The notes: generated by a model from the sequence alone, not told the origin. A DNA stretch of 45,383 nt from Streptococcus oralis (GCF_001075875.1 NZ_JUOS01000074.1:1-45383); one strand, 5' to 3'; shown: positions 10,818-19,452, numbered from the stretch's first letter. Program-made: numbers and translations.

Positions 10818-10918
10818 ATATTTATTTTTATCTGAAAATTCAAACCATATTTCTTATTAATTGATAAGTCGTTTCTTTAAGCTTAAATTTTTTTAAACCG
10901 AATCTTAAAGAAAACTGA

Positions 10919-10951
10919 TATAAGGTATCTTTAAGCGATGTTCTGTATAGT
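10919..10951 (+). promoter_or_regulatory. Candidate CiaR direct repeat and -10 box for the envelope operon
   Basis: TATAAG at 10919-10924 and TTTAAG at 10930-10935 are separated by exactly five bases, fitting the mitis-group CiaR consensus TTTAAG-N5-TTTAAG with one mismatch. The second repeat sits where a -35 box should be; TATAGT at 10946-10951 can serve as the -10, ten bases downstream. No conventional -35 is visible, consistent with an activator-dependent promoter. The function is inferred from the consensus, not shown. Confidence 0.5.
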
Positions 10952-10981
10952 TATACCATCATCAAAGAAAGAGGTATCGAT

Positions 10982-12025
10982 ATGAACTACATAGTCATTC
11001 CAGCTTATCAACCAGATAATAAACTTATCAAACTCATCGAAAAAATTCACGAAAAGAGTGATTTTCATATCTTAGTCATAGACGACGGCAGTTCATCAGA
11101 GTGCCAAAAAATCTTTGACAAAGCAGAACAATATGCAACTGTCATCCGTCACCAAGTGAACCAAGGTAAAGGGCAGGCTCTAAAAACAGCCTTTACTTAT
11201 ATCCAAGAACAAAACATTTATGGTACGGTTGTCACAGCAGATGCGGATGGACAGCACAAGGTATGGGATATTTTCCGCACGGCTAATAAAGCTTCCGAAA
11301 ATCCAAACAAGCTAATCTTGGGTGTACGTGCCTTTTCTGGAAAAGTTCCCCTTCGTAGCCGTTTTGGTAACAGCTTAACCAAAACTCTCTTTAAGCTTCA
11401 AACAGGAGTAGGAGTAACAGATACGCAGACAGGTCTTCGTGCTTTTACTACAAACTTGATACCGTTTATGCTTAAGATTGAAGGCCAACGTTATGAATAT
11501 GAAATGAATATGTTGCTCGAAGCAACGAAAGAATATGAGATTTTAGAAGTTCCTATTGAAACTGTCTATATTAATGACAATGAGGCTTCACACTTCCGTC
11601 CAATCCAAGACGGGCTCATGATTTATAAAAATATCTTTAAATTCGCCTTATCATCTCTCAGTAGCTTTGTTGTAGACTATATCGTTTACGCCCTAGCAAT
11701 CTTGATTTTGCCGACAGTTCCGACGAGTCTACGAATTTTTCTAGCAAACGGAGTCGCTCATGTGACTAGCTCTATTTTCAACTATTCTACAAATAAAAAA
11801 CTAGTCTTTAAAAATGACGATAGCCTTGTAAAAACAGGGATGGGGTACTTTGGTCTAGCAGTCGGACTCTTTGTCTTAGACACGCTACTGATTCGTCTCT
11901 TCTTTACAGTCTTTGGAATCAACCTTCTGATTGCCAAAGTTATCGTCGGCATCCTTCTCTTCGCTGTCTCTTGGACAGTGCAGAAGAAATTCATCTTTAA
12001 AGAAAGGACATCAACTGTATTATGA
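10982..12025 (+). CDS. Membrane-anchored family 2 glycosyltransferase fused to a GtrA-like flippase domain
   Basis: Residues 1 to about 215 form a GT-A glycosyltransferase of the dolichol/undecaprenyl-phosphate sugar synthase type: VIPAYQP at the start, VIDDGSS near 33-39, and the metal-binding DADGQH with D87 and D89. Residues about 220-345 hold four predicted membrane helices of the GtrA type, which move lipid-linked sugars across the membrane. Such fusions make a polyprenyl-phosphate sugar and present it outside. AGAGGT lies ahead of the ATG. The stop overlaps the next start by four bases, so it is coupled to the secreted phosphodiester glycosidase. The sugar donor and final acceptor are unknown. 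Confidence 0.85.
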   Translation: MNYIVIPAYQPDNKLIKLIEKIHEKSDFHILVIDDGSSSECQKIFDKAEQYATVIRHQVNQGKGQALKTAFTYIQEQNIYGTVVTADADGQHKVWDIFRTANKASENPNKLILGVRAFSGKVPLRSRFGNSLTKTLFKLQTGVGVTDTQTGLRAFTTNLIPFMLKIEGQRYEYEMNMLLEATKEYEILEVPIETVYINDNEASHFRPIQDGLMIYKNIFKFALSSLSSFVVDYIVYALAILILPTVPTSLRIFLANGVAHVTSSIFNYSTNKKLVFKNDDSLVKTGMGYFGLAVGLFVLDTLLIRLFFTVFGINLLIAKVIVGILLFAVSWTVQKKFIFKERTSTVL

Positions 12026-12933
12026 AATTTTTAAAGAAACGCTATGCTTACGCCTCAGTTCTTGGCCTACTCTTGACAGGATCCTTTAGTTACTCCATGT
12101 TAAAGACCTTTGTCCTCGCTGAAACTATCTCGACAGTTGCCACAACTAGCACAAGCTCCAATGCTGCAGCAGCAAGTCAAGCTGCTAAGACAGCTACTGT
12201 CACTGACTCTAGTTATAAAGATGACAATATTTTCGTCAATTTGTCTGAAACGACGGTCAATAATACACAAGTCTACGTTGCCGATATTACTCTGAGCTCA
12301 TCAGATTATCTGAAAACTGCCTTTGCTCAAAATGCTTATGGAACTAACGTAACTGCAAAAACCTCTGTAACCGCAGCTGACAACAATGCCATTTTAGCGG
12401 TAAACGGGGACTACTATGGTGCTAACTCTACAGGTTATGTTATCCGTAATGGCGTTGTCTATCGTGATACTGTTCGTGAAGATTCTAGCAATGGTGATTT
12501 AGCTATTTATAAAGACGGCTCTTTCAAGGTTATTTACGAAGATCAGATATCAGCTGAGCAACTAGTAAATGACGGTGTCGTCAATCTCTTGGCATTTGGA
12601 CCAGCCTTGATCGAAAATGGTGAAATTGCAGTTGATACCAATACAGAAGTAGGACAAGCAATGGCTTCAAATCCTCGTACAGCGATTGGCATTATCGATG
12701 AAAATCACTATATCATCGTTGTTTCAGATGGACGTACATCAGAAAGTGAAGGACTCTCTCTTTATCAGCTTGCTGAGGTCATGAAATCTTATGGTGCAAA
12801 GACTGCCTACAATCTTGATGGCGGTGGATCATCTACACTTTATTTCAACGGTCAGGTTATCAATAAACCAACGACTGGTGGAAACAAAATTTCAGAAAGG
12901 GCGGTGAGTGACATTGTCTACATCGGTTACTAA
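12022..12933 (+). CDS. Secreted phosphodiester glycosidase family (NAGPA-domain) protein
   Basis: The 303-residue protein begins with a basic segment and a hydrophobic stretch (about residues 10-34), a signal peptide or N-terminal anchor, followed by a Ser/Thr/Ala-rich linker to about residue 60. The rest is a NAGPA domain, named after the human enzyme that uncovers mannose-6-phosphate. Landmarks are AVNGDYYG, NPRTAIGIID and YNLDGGGSSTLYFNG. It should act at the cell surface on a sugar-phosphodiester, a bond found in teichoic acids and capsules. It overlaps the upstream glycosyltransferase by four bases and the downstream gene by 26, pointing to one coordinated system. The substrate is inferred only by family. 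Confidence 0.85.
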   Translation: MKFLKKRYAYASVLGLLLTGSFSYSMLKTFVLAETISTVATTSTSSNAAAASQAAKTATVTDSSYKDDNIFVNLSETTVNNTQVYVADITLSSSDYLKTAFAQNAYGTNVTAKTSVTAADNNAILAVNGDYYGANSTGYVIRNGVVYRDTVREDSSNGDLAIYKDGSFKVIYEDQISAEQLVNDGVVNLLAFGPALIENGEIAVDTNTEVGQAMASNPRTAIGIIDENHYIIVVSDGRTSESEGLSLYQLAEVMKSYGAKTAYNLDGGGSSTLYFNGQVINKPTTGGNKISERAVSDIVYIGY

Positions 12934-13360
12934 TTTTGGCAAAAAACGTTTTAAGAAAACAGTCATTACTTACACACTAATCACTATTTTCTTCTTTGCA
13001 TTTTCTAGAATTTATGAAGCTTTTAGTTTTGGAGAAACTTCTGTTCATATGCACTATTTATTTGCAGCACCTCTTGTAGGGGGGATTCTACTAGCAATCT
13101 TTCTCAAGGTTCTCCCTCATTTCTCTCGTATTAGTCTAAATCTATGGAATTCGGCAGTAGCGATTATTACAGCGGGTACACTTTTCCGAGGAATTGTCAA
13201 TCTTTCAGGACGCTCTACAACCTTGGATGCACCCTACTGGTATGTTGGGATTGGTTTTGCAATACTAGCGATCGTCACTATTTTCATCAATCCAAACCTT
13301 TGGAAGAATTCTACTAAAGCAACCAAAACAAATCACAAAGAAGTCTATGGTCAGGCATAA
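12908..13360 (+). CDS. Small four-helix membrane protein, third gene of the envelope operon
   Basis: This 150-residue protein has four likely membrane helices (about residues 17-35, 45-65, 78-96, 108-130) and a Lys/Asn-rich tail. I do not recognise a named family. The GTG at 12908 is chosen because AAAGGG ends six bases before it; this makes a 26-base overlap with the glycosidase gene. Complete overlap with the preceding gene and a strong terminator directly after it make it the last gene of the unit. It probably assists the glycosyltransferase or glycosidase in the membrane, by position only. Confidence 0.75.
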   Translation: MTLSTSVTNFGKKRFKKTVITYTLITIFFFAFSRIYEAFSFGETSVHMHYLFAAPLVGGILLAIFLKVLPHFSRISLNLWNSAVAIITAGTLFRGIVNLSGRSTTLDAPYWYVGIGFAILAIVTIFINPNLWKNSTKATKTNHKEVYGQA

Positions 13361-13368
13361 TGTTATAA

Positions 13369-13407
13369 AAAAAGTAGTCGTTCAGCTGATGTTCGACTAC
13401 TTTTTAT
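13369..13407 (+). terminator. Terminator of the envelope operon
   Basis: A 12-bp stem, AAAAAGTAGTCG with CGACTACTTTTT, around a 13-base loop and ending in a T run. It lies nine bases after the last stop codon. Confidence 0.85.
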
Positions 13408-13491
13408 TGACTTTTATTTCTAAAATATTTTAAAAATATTACAAGTTCTTTTCTTCTGAAAGATACTACTTTTATATTTAACAGAATATTG

Positions 13492-13497
13492 TATAAT
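13492..13497 (+). promoter_or_regulatory. -10 box of lytB
   Basis: A perfect TATAAT lies 78 bases before the lytB start. The -35 region at 13469-13474 is poor. I could not find a convincing WalR direct repeat in this upstream region. Confidence 0.5.
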
Positions 13498-13575
13498 ATA
13501 GTGGATAATTACTGTTTTTTACACAATATATAGAAACATCAAATCCACTATTTAGGTATTTGTAAGGAGAAAAGA

Positions 13576-15588
13576 ATGAAAAAAATATTGCTGGCAAGTA
13601 CAGTTGCCCTCTCTATGGCAGGCTTTGCAAAAACGACCGTCTATGCCGAGGATTCTCAAGCTACCAATAATGTTCAATCATCAGAAAAGATTGCTACGAA
13701 TACAGTAAGCAATGAAAAGAAAAATCAAAGCGAAGCTGAAAAAGCAACTTCTCAAACTCCAGAGACCAAAGAACAACCTTCAAAAGAAACAGTAGTAGAA
13801 GTAGTTAACAAAGAAGGTTGGCAAAAAGAAAATAACCAATGGCGTTATTATGAGGATAATCAGCCAGTTTCGAATTGGAAAAAAATAGCTGGTGTTTGGT
13901 ACTATTTTAATCAAGATGGTATCATGCTTAGTAATACTATCTTTAATGATTACCTACTGAATAATAGCGGTGCTTTGACAGAATCTTCTTGGGTAAAAAT
14001 TGACAACCAGTGGTATTATTCCACTGAGGACGGGAAAGTTACTCGTAATAATTGGAAAAAGATAGCTGGAGTTTGGTATCGATTCGATGAAAATGGTATC
14101 ATGATCAGTAATGCTGTTTACGATGACTATCTATTCAAATCAAGTGGAGCCTTAGCTGAAAATAGCTGGGTAAAAATTGCTGATAAATGGTATTATGGGA
14201 ATCAAGAAGGTAAAATCAATCGTGACAAGTGGGCAAAGATTGATGGCCTATGGTATCGATTTGATGAATCTGGTGTCATGCTAAGTGCTACTATTTATAA
14301 AGACCATCTTCTCAATACTAGTGGAGCTATGGCAGAAAATGCCTGGGCAAAACTCGAAGATAAGTGGTATTATGCTACAGCATCAGGAAAAATTATTCGC
14401 GATAAGTGGGAGAAAATCAGCGGTTCATGGTACTATTTTAATAAAGACGGTGTCATGTTAAGTAGCCAATGGAAAGAGAAATACTATCTAAAAGATAGTG
14501 GCGCCATGGCTAAAAGCGAATGGATTTTCGATGAAAAATACAAGAGTTGGTTCTACCTCAAGTCGGACGGTACCTACGCTGAAAATCAATGGGTAGGTTC
14601 TTACTATCTCAAATCTTTTGGTTATATGGCCAAAAATGAATGGATTTTCGATAAGGACTACAACGCTTGGTATTATCTAAAAGAAGATGGAGTCTATGTA
14701 ACTGGTAACTTCATCATTAATGGAAAAGACTATACTTTCCAAAGCAATGGAAAATGGATTACTGATACAGCCTCATACTATAAAGTAAAACCAATTACAG
14801 CAAATGTCTATAGTGCTTCTGGTGAGAAACTTAGCTATATTTCGCAAGGAAGTATTGTAGCGATTGATGGAGCTGAAGCCAAAGACGGTCGACTTCCGGT
14901 CAAAATTTCTGGCCTTTCAGGATATATGAACAAGAGTGATCTTGTAGCAGTCAGCTCAGATAGTGATTTCATTCCTCACTATGCCACTGACGGTAATTAT
15001 CTTTACCATGAGTTATCACCTTACGCAAGTATTCGTGTAGCACCTCATAGTTCATCAATGGCAATTGGTAAAAAATACTATTCAGCTGATGGCATGAACT
15101 TTGAAAACTTTACAGTTGAAAATCCTTTCTTATTTAGAGATTTAAGAAAACCAACCAATTACACAGCTGAAGAATTAGATAAAGTCTATTCTCTTATGAA
15201 TATCAAAGGAAGTCGTCTGGCAGGTAAGGGAGCAATCTTTAAAGAAGCTGAAGAACGTTATCAGATCAACGCTCTCTATCTAATCGCCCATAGTGCTATA
15301 GAAAGTTCATGGGGACGTAGCCAAATTGCTAAGGATAAAAACAACTTCTTTGGTATCGCTGCTTATGATACAACACCATATGATTCAGCAAAAAGCTTTG
15401 ACGATGTTGATAAGGGTATCTTAGGTGCAGCCAAGTGGATCCGCGAAAATTACATCGATAATGGCAGAACATACCTTGGAAATAAAGCGTCAGGGATGAA
15501 TGTTCTTTATGCTTCAGATCCATATTGGGGAGAAAAAATTGCAAGTATCATGATGAGAATCAACAGTCAGCTAGGTGAAAAAGATTAA
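13576..15588 (+). CDS. lytB: Cell-separation endo-beta-N-acetylglucosaminidase LytB with choline-binding-like repeats
   Basis: LytB cuts peptidoglycan glycan strands at the poles so that daughter cells separate. The 670-residue protein has a signal peptide (likely cleaved after A24), a Ser/Thr/Glu/Lys-rich linker to about residue 80, aromatic cell-wall-binding repeats at about 85-395, an SH3-like region to about 470, and a GH73 glucosaminidase domain. The C-terminal 270 residues match pneumococcal LytB closely. The catalytic glutamate is E576 in HSAIESSWGRS. The repeat section differs from pneumococcal LytB: three units of exactly 59 residues start at W101, W160 and W219. AAGGAG precedes the ATG and a terminator follows. 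No sortase motif is present. Confidence 0.92.
   Translation: MKKILLASTVALSMAGFAKTTVYAEDSQATNNVQSSEKIATNTVSNEKKNQSEAEKATSQTPETKEQPSKETVVEVVNKEGWQKENNQWRYYEDNQPVSNWKKIAGVWYYFNQDGIMLSNTIFNDYLLNNSGALTESSWVKIDNQWYYSTEDGKVTRNNWKKIAGVWYRFDENGIMISNAVYDDYLFKSSGALAENSWVKIADKWYYGNQEGKINRDKWAKIDGLWYRFDESGVMLSATIYKDHLLNTSGAMAENAWAKLEDKWYYATASGKIIRDKWEKISGSWYYFNKDGVMLSSQWKEKYYLKDSGAMAKSEWIFDEKYKSWFYLKSDGTYAENQWVGSYYLKSFGYMAKNEWIFDKDYNAWYYLKEDGVYVTGNFIINGKDYTFQSNGKWITDTASYYKVKPITANVYSASGEKLSYISQGSIVAIDGAEAKDGRLPVKISGLSGYMNKSDLVAVSSDSDFIPHYATDGNYLYHELSPYASIRVAPHSSSMAIGKKYYSADGMNFENFTVENPFLFRDLRKPTNYTAEELDKVYSLMNIKGSRLAGKGAIFKEAEERYQINALYLIAHSAIESSWGRSQIAKDKNNFFGIAAYDTTPYDSAKSFDDVDKGILGAAKWIRENYIDNGRTYLGNKASGMNVLYASDPYWGEKIASIMMRINSQLGEKD
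13876..14406 (+). repeat. Three 177-bp coding repeats in lytB
   Basis: Units begin at 13876, 14053 and 14230, each 59 codons. They share W-KI-G-WY-F---G-M at the start and SGA---SWVKI---WYY at the middle. A fourth, partial unit begins at 14407 and changes into shorter LytB-type repeats. The units have diverged at DNA level, so the duplication is not recent. Confidence 0.8.
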
Positions 15589-15596
15589 AAATCATT

Positions 15597-15636
15597 AAAA
15601 TCGATAACGACTGCAAAGTGGTTATCGATTTTGCTT
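15597..15636 (+). terminator. Terminator after lytB
   Basis: A perfect 12-bp stem, AAAATCGATAAC with GTTATCGATTTT, around a 12-base loop, ending in TTTTGCTT. Confidence 0.85.
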
Positions 15637-15655
15637 ATCAAGAGAAATTTGAGAA

Positions 15656-15997
15656 ATGATCTTTATGAAGCAGAATTTTGAGAATACAAATAAAAGAGGA
15701 ATTGATTTACGTGACTTAGGGATTGATGCATACGCTTATGACTACTCGCTTATCCCAGACTTACTTGATAATCTCAAAGCCAATAATCAAATTATACTAG
15801 GTGGGGATGTTTTTTGCTACAAGAATGGCCAATTGAAACAAACTTATGATCATTGGTATTACGAGAAACAAGATCCAACCATTGATAGCAGTAAATCCAT
15901 TTTTCAAACAGAAAAATATATCAGCAACTATGTTAAAGATCATGGTGAACACTATTATTTTTTAATTGTTTTAGACAATGAGGAATTTAATTTGTGA
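15656..15997 (+). CDS. Orphan Imm40-like immunity protein
   Basis: The 113-residue acidic cytosolic protein resembles Pfam Imm40, immunity proteins that neutralise polymorphic toxins. Support comes from GIDLRDLGIDAYAY at the N-terminus, the central IILGGDVFCYKNG followed by TYDHWY, and the hydrophobic YYFLIVLDNE end. The assignment is from memory of the family pattern. No toxin gene is adjacent: lytB is upstream and rbgA downstream. Two ATGs are possible (15656 and 15665) and neither has a strong ribosome site, so the start is uncertain. It may be read through from lytB or from a weak promoter. Confidence 0.65.
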   Translation: MIFMKQNFENTNKRGIDLRDLGIDAYAYDYSLIPDLLDNLKANNQIILGGDVFCYKNGQLKQTYDHWYYEKQDPTIDSSKSIFQTEKYISNYVKDHGEHYYFLIVLDNEEFNL

Positions 15998-16059
15998 CTG
16001 ATTTACTTAGAAAACATTTTACAATCGGCATTGAATCAAGCGTCAAATATGAGAAATCA

Positions 16060-16068
16060 TGTTATAAT
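16060..16068 (+). promoter_or_regulatory. Extended -10 promoter of rbgA-rnhB
   Basis: TGTTATAAT is a perfect extended -10 about 100 bases before the rbgA ATG, implying an AT-rich leader of about 90 bases. Confidence 0.6.
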
Positions 16069-16100
16069 AAAAGATAGTGATTTATTTTTAGAAAAAGGAT

Positions 16101-16133
16101 ATCTATTTAATTTTTAAATATGAAAAAATAGAT
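16101..16133 (+). other. Inverted repeat in the rbgA leader
   Basis: ATCTATTT at 16101-16108 is complementary to AAATAGAT at 16126-16133. The stem is AT-only apart from one C-G pair, so any RNA structure would be weak. Confidence 0.3.
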
Positions 16134-16165
16134 ACAAATCCAATAAAAGAAAGGAATTTTACAGA

Positions 16166-17017
16166 ATGGCAACTATTCAATGGTTTCCTGGACATATGTC
16201 CAAGGCGCGTCGTCAGGTCCAGGAAAATTTAAAATTTGTTGATTTTGTGACAGTTTTAGTAGATGCACGTTTGCCCTTGTCTAGCCAAAATCCAATGCTG
16301 ACTAAAATCATTGGGGACAAACCAAGGCTATTGATTCTAAACAAGGCAGACCTTGCAGACCCAACATTGACAAAAGAGTGGCGTCAGCACTTTGAATCAC
16401 AAGGTATTCAGACACTTGCTATCAATTCTAAAGAGCAAATTACAGTTAAAGTCGTGACCGATGCTGCTAAGAAACTTATGGCAGATAAGATTGCTCGTCA
16501 AAGAGAACGTGGTATTCAAATTGAAACCTTACGCACCATGATTATTGGGATTCCAAACGCAGGAAAATCAACTCTGATGAACCGTTTGGCTGGTAAGAAA
16601 ATTGCTGTAGTTGGTAACAAGCCTGGTGTGACAAAAGGTCAACAATGGCTCAAAACCAATAAAGATTTGGAAATCTTGGATACTCCAGGGATTCTTTGGC
16701 CAAAATTCGAAGATGAGACTGTCGCTCTTAAACTTGCCCTTACTGGAGCAATCAAGGATCAGTTGCTTCCAATGGATGAAGTGACTATTTTCTGTCTCAA
16801 CTACTTTAAAACCCATTATCCCGATAAGCTTCAAGAACGTTTTAAACAAATGAATCTGGATGATGAAGCTCCTGAAATTATTATGGATATGACTCGTATC
16901 CTTGGTTTCCGTGATGATTATGATCGTTTTTACAATCTCTTTGTTAAAGAAGTTCGTGATGGAAAACTTGGTAATTACACATTAGATACATTGGATGATC
17001 TAAATGGCAACGATTAA
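16166..17017 (+). CDS. rbgA: Ribosome biogenesis GTPase RbgA (YlqF)
   Basis: RbgA is a GTPase needed for late assembly of the 50S ribosomal subunit. The 283-residue protein has the circularly permuted GTPase order typical of the family: G4 (NKAD, 59-62) comes before G1 (GIPNAGKST, 128-136, with K134) and G3 (DTPG). The N-terminus has the usual [12 protein letters not shown] helical C-terminal RNA-binding domain follows. AAAGGAAT precedes the ATG. Its last 14 bases overlap rnhB, so the pair is translationally coupled, an arrangement common in Firmicutes. Confidence 0.95.
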   Translation: MATIQWFPGHMSKARRQVQENLKFVDFVTVLVDARLPLSSQNPMLTKIIGDKPRLLILNKADLADPTLTKEWRQHFESQGIQTLAINSKEQITVKVVTDAAKKLMADKIARQRERGIQIETLRTMIIGIPNAGKSTLMNRLAGKKIAVVGNKPGVTKGQQWLKTNKDLEILDTPGILWPKFEDETVALKLALTGAIKDQLLPMDEVTIFCLNYFKTHYPDKLQERFKQMNLDDEAPEIIMDMTRILGFRDDYDRFYNLFVKEVRDGKLGNYTLDTLDDLNGND

Positions 17018-17783
17018 AGAAATCAAAGAAGAATTAGCAAAGATAACTGAACTTGAAAGTCCCTTGTTCAAGGAATTTGAAAACGATTCTCGTTCAGGTG
17101 TCCAAAAAGAAATTCATAAACGGAAAAAAGCCCTTCAAGCTGAAATTGATGAAAATCTCCGCTTAGAGGCTATGCTTAGCTATGAAAAAGAGCTTTACGA
17201 GAATGGAATAAGCTTCATTGCTGGAGTTGATGAAGTTGGTAGAGGTCCCTTAGCTGGCCCTGTTGTTGCTGCAGCAGTCATTCTGCCAAAAAATTGTAAA
17301 ATTAAAGGTTTGAATGACAGTAAAAAGATTCCCAAGAAAAAACATGAAGAGATTTTTCAGGCTGTTAAAGATAAGGCTCTAGCAATTAGTATTGGGATTA
17401 TGGATAATCAAGTCATTGATCAAGTCAATATCTATGAAGCGACGAAACTAGCCATGAAGGAAGCTATCTCTCAGCTTGAACCTCAACCAGAGCACCTCTT
17501 GATTGATGCTATGAAGTTGGACTTGCCGATTTCTCAGACATCCATCATCAAAGGGGATGCCAACTCCTTATCTATTGCAGCAGCATCGATTATAGCTAAA
17601 GTTACTAGAGATAAGATTATGGCTAACTATGACGAAGAATTTCCAGGCTATGATTTTGCTCAAAATGCTGGCTATGGAACTGCTAAGCATCTAGAAGGAA
17701 TTGAAAAGCACGGTGTCACACCTATTCATCGCACCAGTTTTGAACCGATTAAAACGATCGTTTCAGAAAATAGTAAAAGATAA
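17004..17783 (+). CDS. rnhB: Ribonuclease HII
   Basis: RNase HII removes ribonucleotides embedded in DNA and RNA of RNA-DNA hybrids. The 259-residue protein has an N-terminal helical extension (1-65) typical of Firmicute RnhB, and the catalytic core [14 protein letters not shown] with D76 and E77, then [11 protein letters not shown] carrying the third acidic residue. The C-terminal HRTSFEPIK is also typical. Its start lies within rbgA; GGATG provides a ribosome site inside the upstream reading frame. Confidence 0.96.
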   Translation: MATIKEIKEELAKITELESPLFKEFENDSRSGVQKEIHKRKKALQAEIDENLRLEAMLSYEKELYENGISFIAGVDEVGRGPLAGPVVAAAVILPKNCKIKGLNDSKKIPKKKHEEIFQAVKDKALAISIGIMDNQVIDQVNIYEATKLAMKEAISQLEPQPEHLLIDAMKLDLPISQTSIIKGDANSLSIAAASIIAKVTRDKIMANYDEEFPGYDFAQNAGYGTAKHLEGIEKHGVTPIHRTSFEPIKTIVSENSKR

Positions 17784-17798
17784 TTAAAGGAGAGAATT

Positions 17799-19349
17799 AT
17801 GGAGGAACAGTCAGAAATACTTAGTCCCAAGAAAGAATTTGCCTTCGCGTCCAGTACGATCTTAGCTCAAGTAGGGCGAGGTATTATTGTTGGATTAGTC
17901 GTAGGACTTATTGTAGGATCATTTCGATTTTTGATCGAAAAAGGCTTTCATATCGTTCAAGGATTTTATCAAGACCAAGAGAATCTGATACGGAATCTAT
18001 TGATCATTTTATTGTTTTATATCCTCATTTGCTTACTTAGTGCCAAATTAACACGCTCAGAAAAAGATATTAAAGGATCAGGTATTCCTCAAGTTGAAGC
18101 GGAGTTAAAAGGTCTCATGTCTCTCAATTGGTGGAGTATCCTCTGGAAGAAATACATTCTAGGTATCTTGGCCATTGCGAGTGGGCTCATGCTCGGTCGT
18201 GAAGGTCCCAGTATTCAGCTAGGTGCCGCTGGAGGAAAAGGAATTGCTAAATGGCTCAAGTCTAGCCCTGTTGAGGAGCGTTCTTTGATTGCTAGCGGAG
18301 CTGCTGCTGGACTTGCTGCAGCCTTTAATGCACCGATTGCGGGGTTATTATTTGTAGTAGAAGAAGTCTACCATCATTTTTCACGATTTTTCTGGGTTTC
18401 TACCTTGGCTGCTAGTCTAGTAGCAAACTTTGTTTCCCTTCTCATCTTTGGCTTAACACCTGTACTTGATATGCCGGACAATATCCCTCTCATGAACTTG
18501 AGCCAATATTGGATTTATCTGGTGATGGGAATTTTTCTAGGACTCTCAGGTTTTCTCTATGAAAAAGCCGTTCTGAATGTCGGAAAAGTATATGATTGGA
18601 TTGGGAAAAAGGTTCACATTGACAAAGCTTATCATCCAATTTTTGCTTTTATCCTGATTATTCCTGTGGGAATATTCCTACCTCAAATACTTGGTGGGGG
18701 CAATCAGGTTGTCTTATCCTTAACAGAACAAGATCATAGTTTCCAAATTCTCTTAGTTTACTTCATCATTCGTTTTATCTGGAGTATGATTAGTTACGGA
18801 AGTGGACTACCAGGTGGTATTTTCTTACCAATTTTAGCTTTAGGATCCTTACTTGGAGCTCTGGTCGGTGTTATTTGTGTCAATCTTGGCCTTGTTACCC
18901 AGCAGCAATTTCCTATCTTTGTGATTCTTGGAATGAGTGGGTATTTTGGGGCCATCTCAAAAGCACCTTTGACAGCTATGATTCTTGTGACTGAGATGGT
19001 CGGTGATATCCGCAATCTCATGCCTTTAGGGATGGTGACCCTAGTTGCCTATATTGTTATGGATCTGCTTAAAGGGGCGCCCGTCTATGAAGCCATGCTG
19101 GAGAAAATGTTACCAGAAACCGCAAGTGACGATGGTGAAGTCACTCTTATTGAAATCCCAGTTTCTGATAAGATAGCTGGTAAGCAAGTACATGAACTCA
19201 ATTTACCTCATAACGTACTCATCACAACCCAAGTACATAATGGGAAAAGTAAGACAGTTAATGGATCTACAAGGATGTATCTAGGTGATATGATTCATCT
19301 CGTGATTCCAAAAAGTGAAATTGGAAAAGTGAAAGATTTGTTGTTGTAG
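17799..19349 (+). CDS. ClC-family H+/Cl- antiporter with C-terminal TrkA-C (RCK-C) domain
   Basis: The 516-residue membrane protein has the three ClC selectivity motifs: GSGIP at 93-97, GREGPS with gating glutamate E135, and GSGLPGGIFLP. The pair E188-E189, after APIAGLLFVV, occupies the position of the internal proton glutamate of bacterial antiporters, so exchange rather than channel activity is likely. The motifs are not those of fluoride-type ClC proteins. Residues about 435-516 form a TrkA-C domain, which may sense a nucleotide or small ligand. The gene starts 15 bases after rnhB with AAGGAGAG, so it is probably co-transcribed with rbgA-rnhB. Confidence 0.93.
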   Translation: MEEQSEILSPKKEFAFASSTILAQVGRGIIVGLVVGLIVGSFRFLIEKGFHIVQGFYQDQENLIRNLLIILLFYILICLLSAKLTRSEKDIKGSGIPQVEAELKGLMSLNWWSILWKKYILGILAIASGLMLGREGPSIQLGAAGGKGIAKWLKSSPVEERSLIASGAAAGLAAAFNAPIAGLLFVVEEVYHHFSRFFWVSTLAASLVANFVSLLIFGLTPVLDMPDNIPLMNLSQYWIYLVMGIFLGLSGFLYEKAVLNVGKVYDWIGKKVHIDKAYHPIFAFILIIPVGIFLPQILGGGNQVVLSLTEQDHSFQILLVYFIIRFIWSMISYGSGLPGGIFLPILALGSLLGALVGVICVNLGLVTQQQFPIFVILGMSGYFGAISKAPLTAMILVTEMVGDIRNLMPLGMVTLVAYIVMDLLKGAPVYEAMLEKMLPETASDDGEVTLIEIPVSDKIAGKQVHELNLPHNVLITTQVHNGKSKTVNGSTRMYLGDMIHLVIPKSEIGKVKDLLL

Positions 19350-19359
19350 GATTGTTTTT

Positions 19360-19377
19360 ACATAACTTATGTTATGT
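19360..19377. repeat. 18-bp palindrome, copy 1 (after the ClC gene)
   Basis: ACATAACTTATGTTATGT is a 7-bp stem with a four-base loop starting ten bases after the ClC stop codon. Its reverse complement differs by one base from the copy at 27905 read on the - strand. Confidence 0.7.
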
Positions 19378-19409
19378 CTCGTATATAGTTGGTCTAAAAT
19401 TAGTAATTA

Positions 19410-19443
19410 AAAAGATAGACCGAGTCAAAAGATAGACCGAGTC
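19410..19443. repeat. Exact tandem duplication of 17 bp
   Basis: AAAAGATAGACCGAGTC occurs twice in immediate succession (19410-19426, 19427-19443). GGTCTA at 19391-19396 can pair with TAGACC in either copy. It lies between the palindrome and the terminator after the ClC gene. Confidence 0.9.
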
Positions 19444-19452
19444 ATATGAATC

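Noticed and set aside
10870-10915. Other TTTAAG/CTTAAA words near the envelope operon promoter as CiaR sites
   Set aside because: Their spacings are four, six or eleven bases rather than five, and none is placed at a -35 position.
13400-13575. WalR-type direct repeat upstream of lytB
   Set aside because: Only a single half-site (TGTAAT on the - strand) was found, not a pair with five-base spacing.
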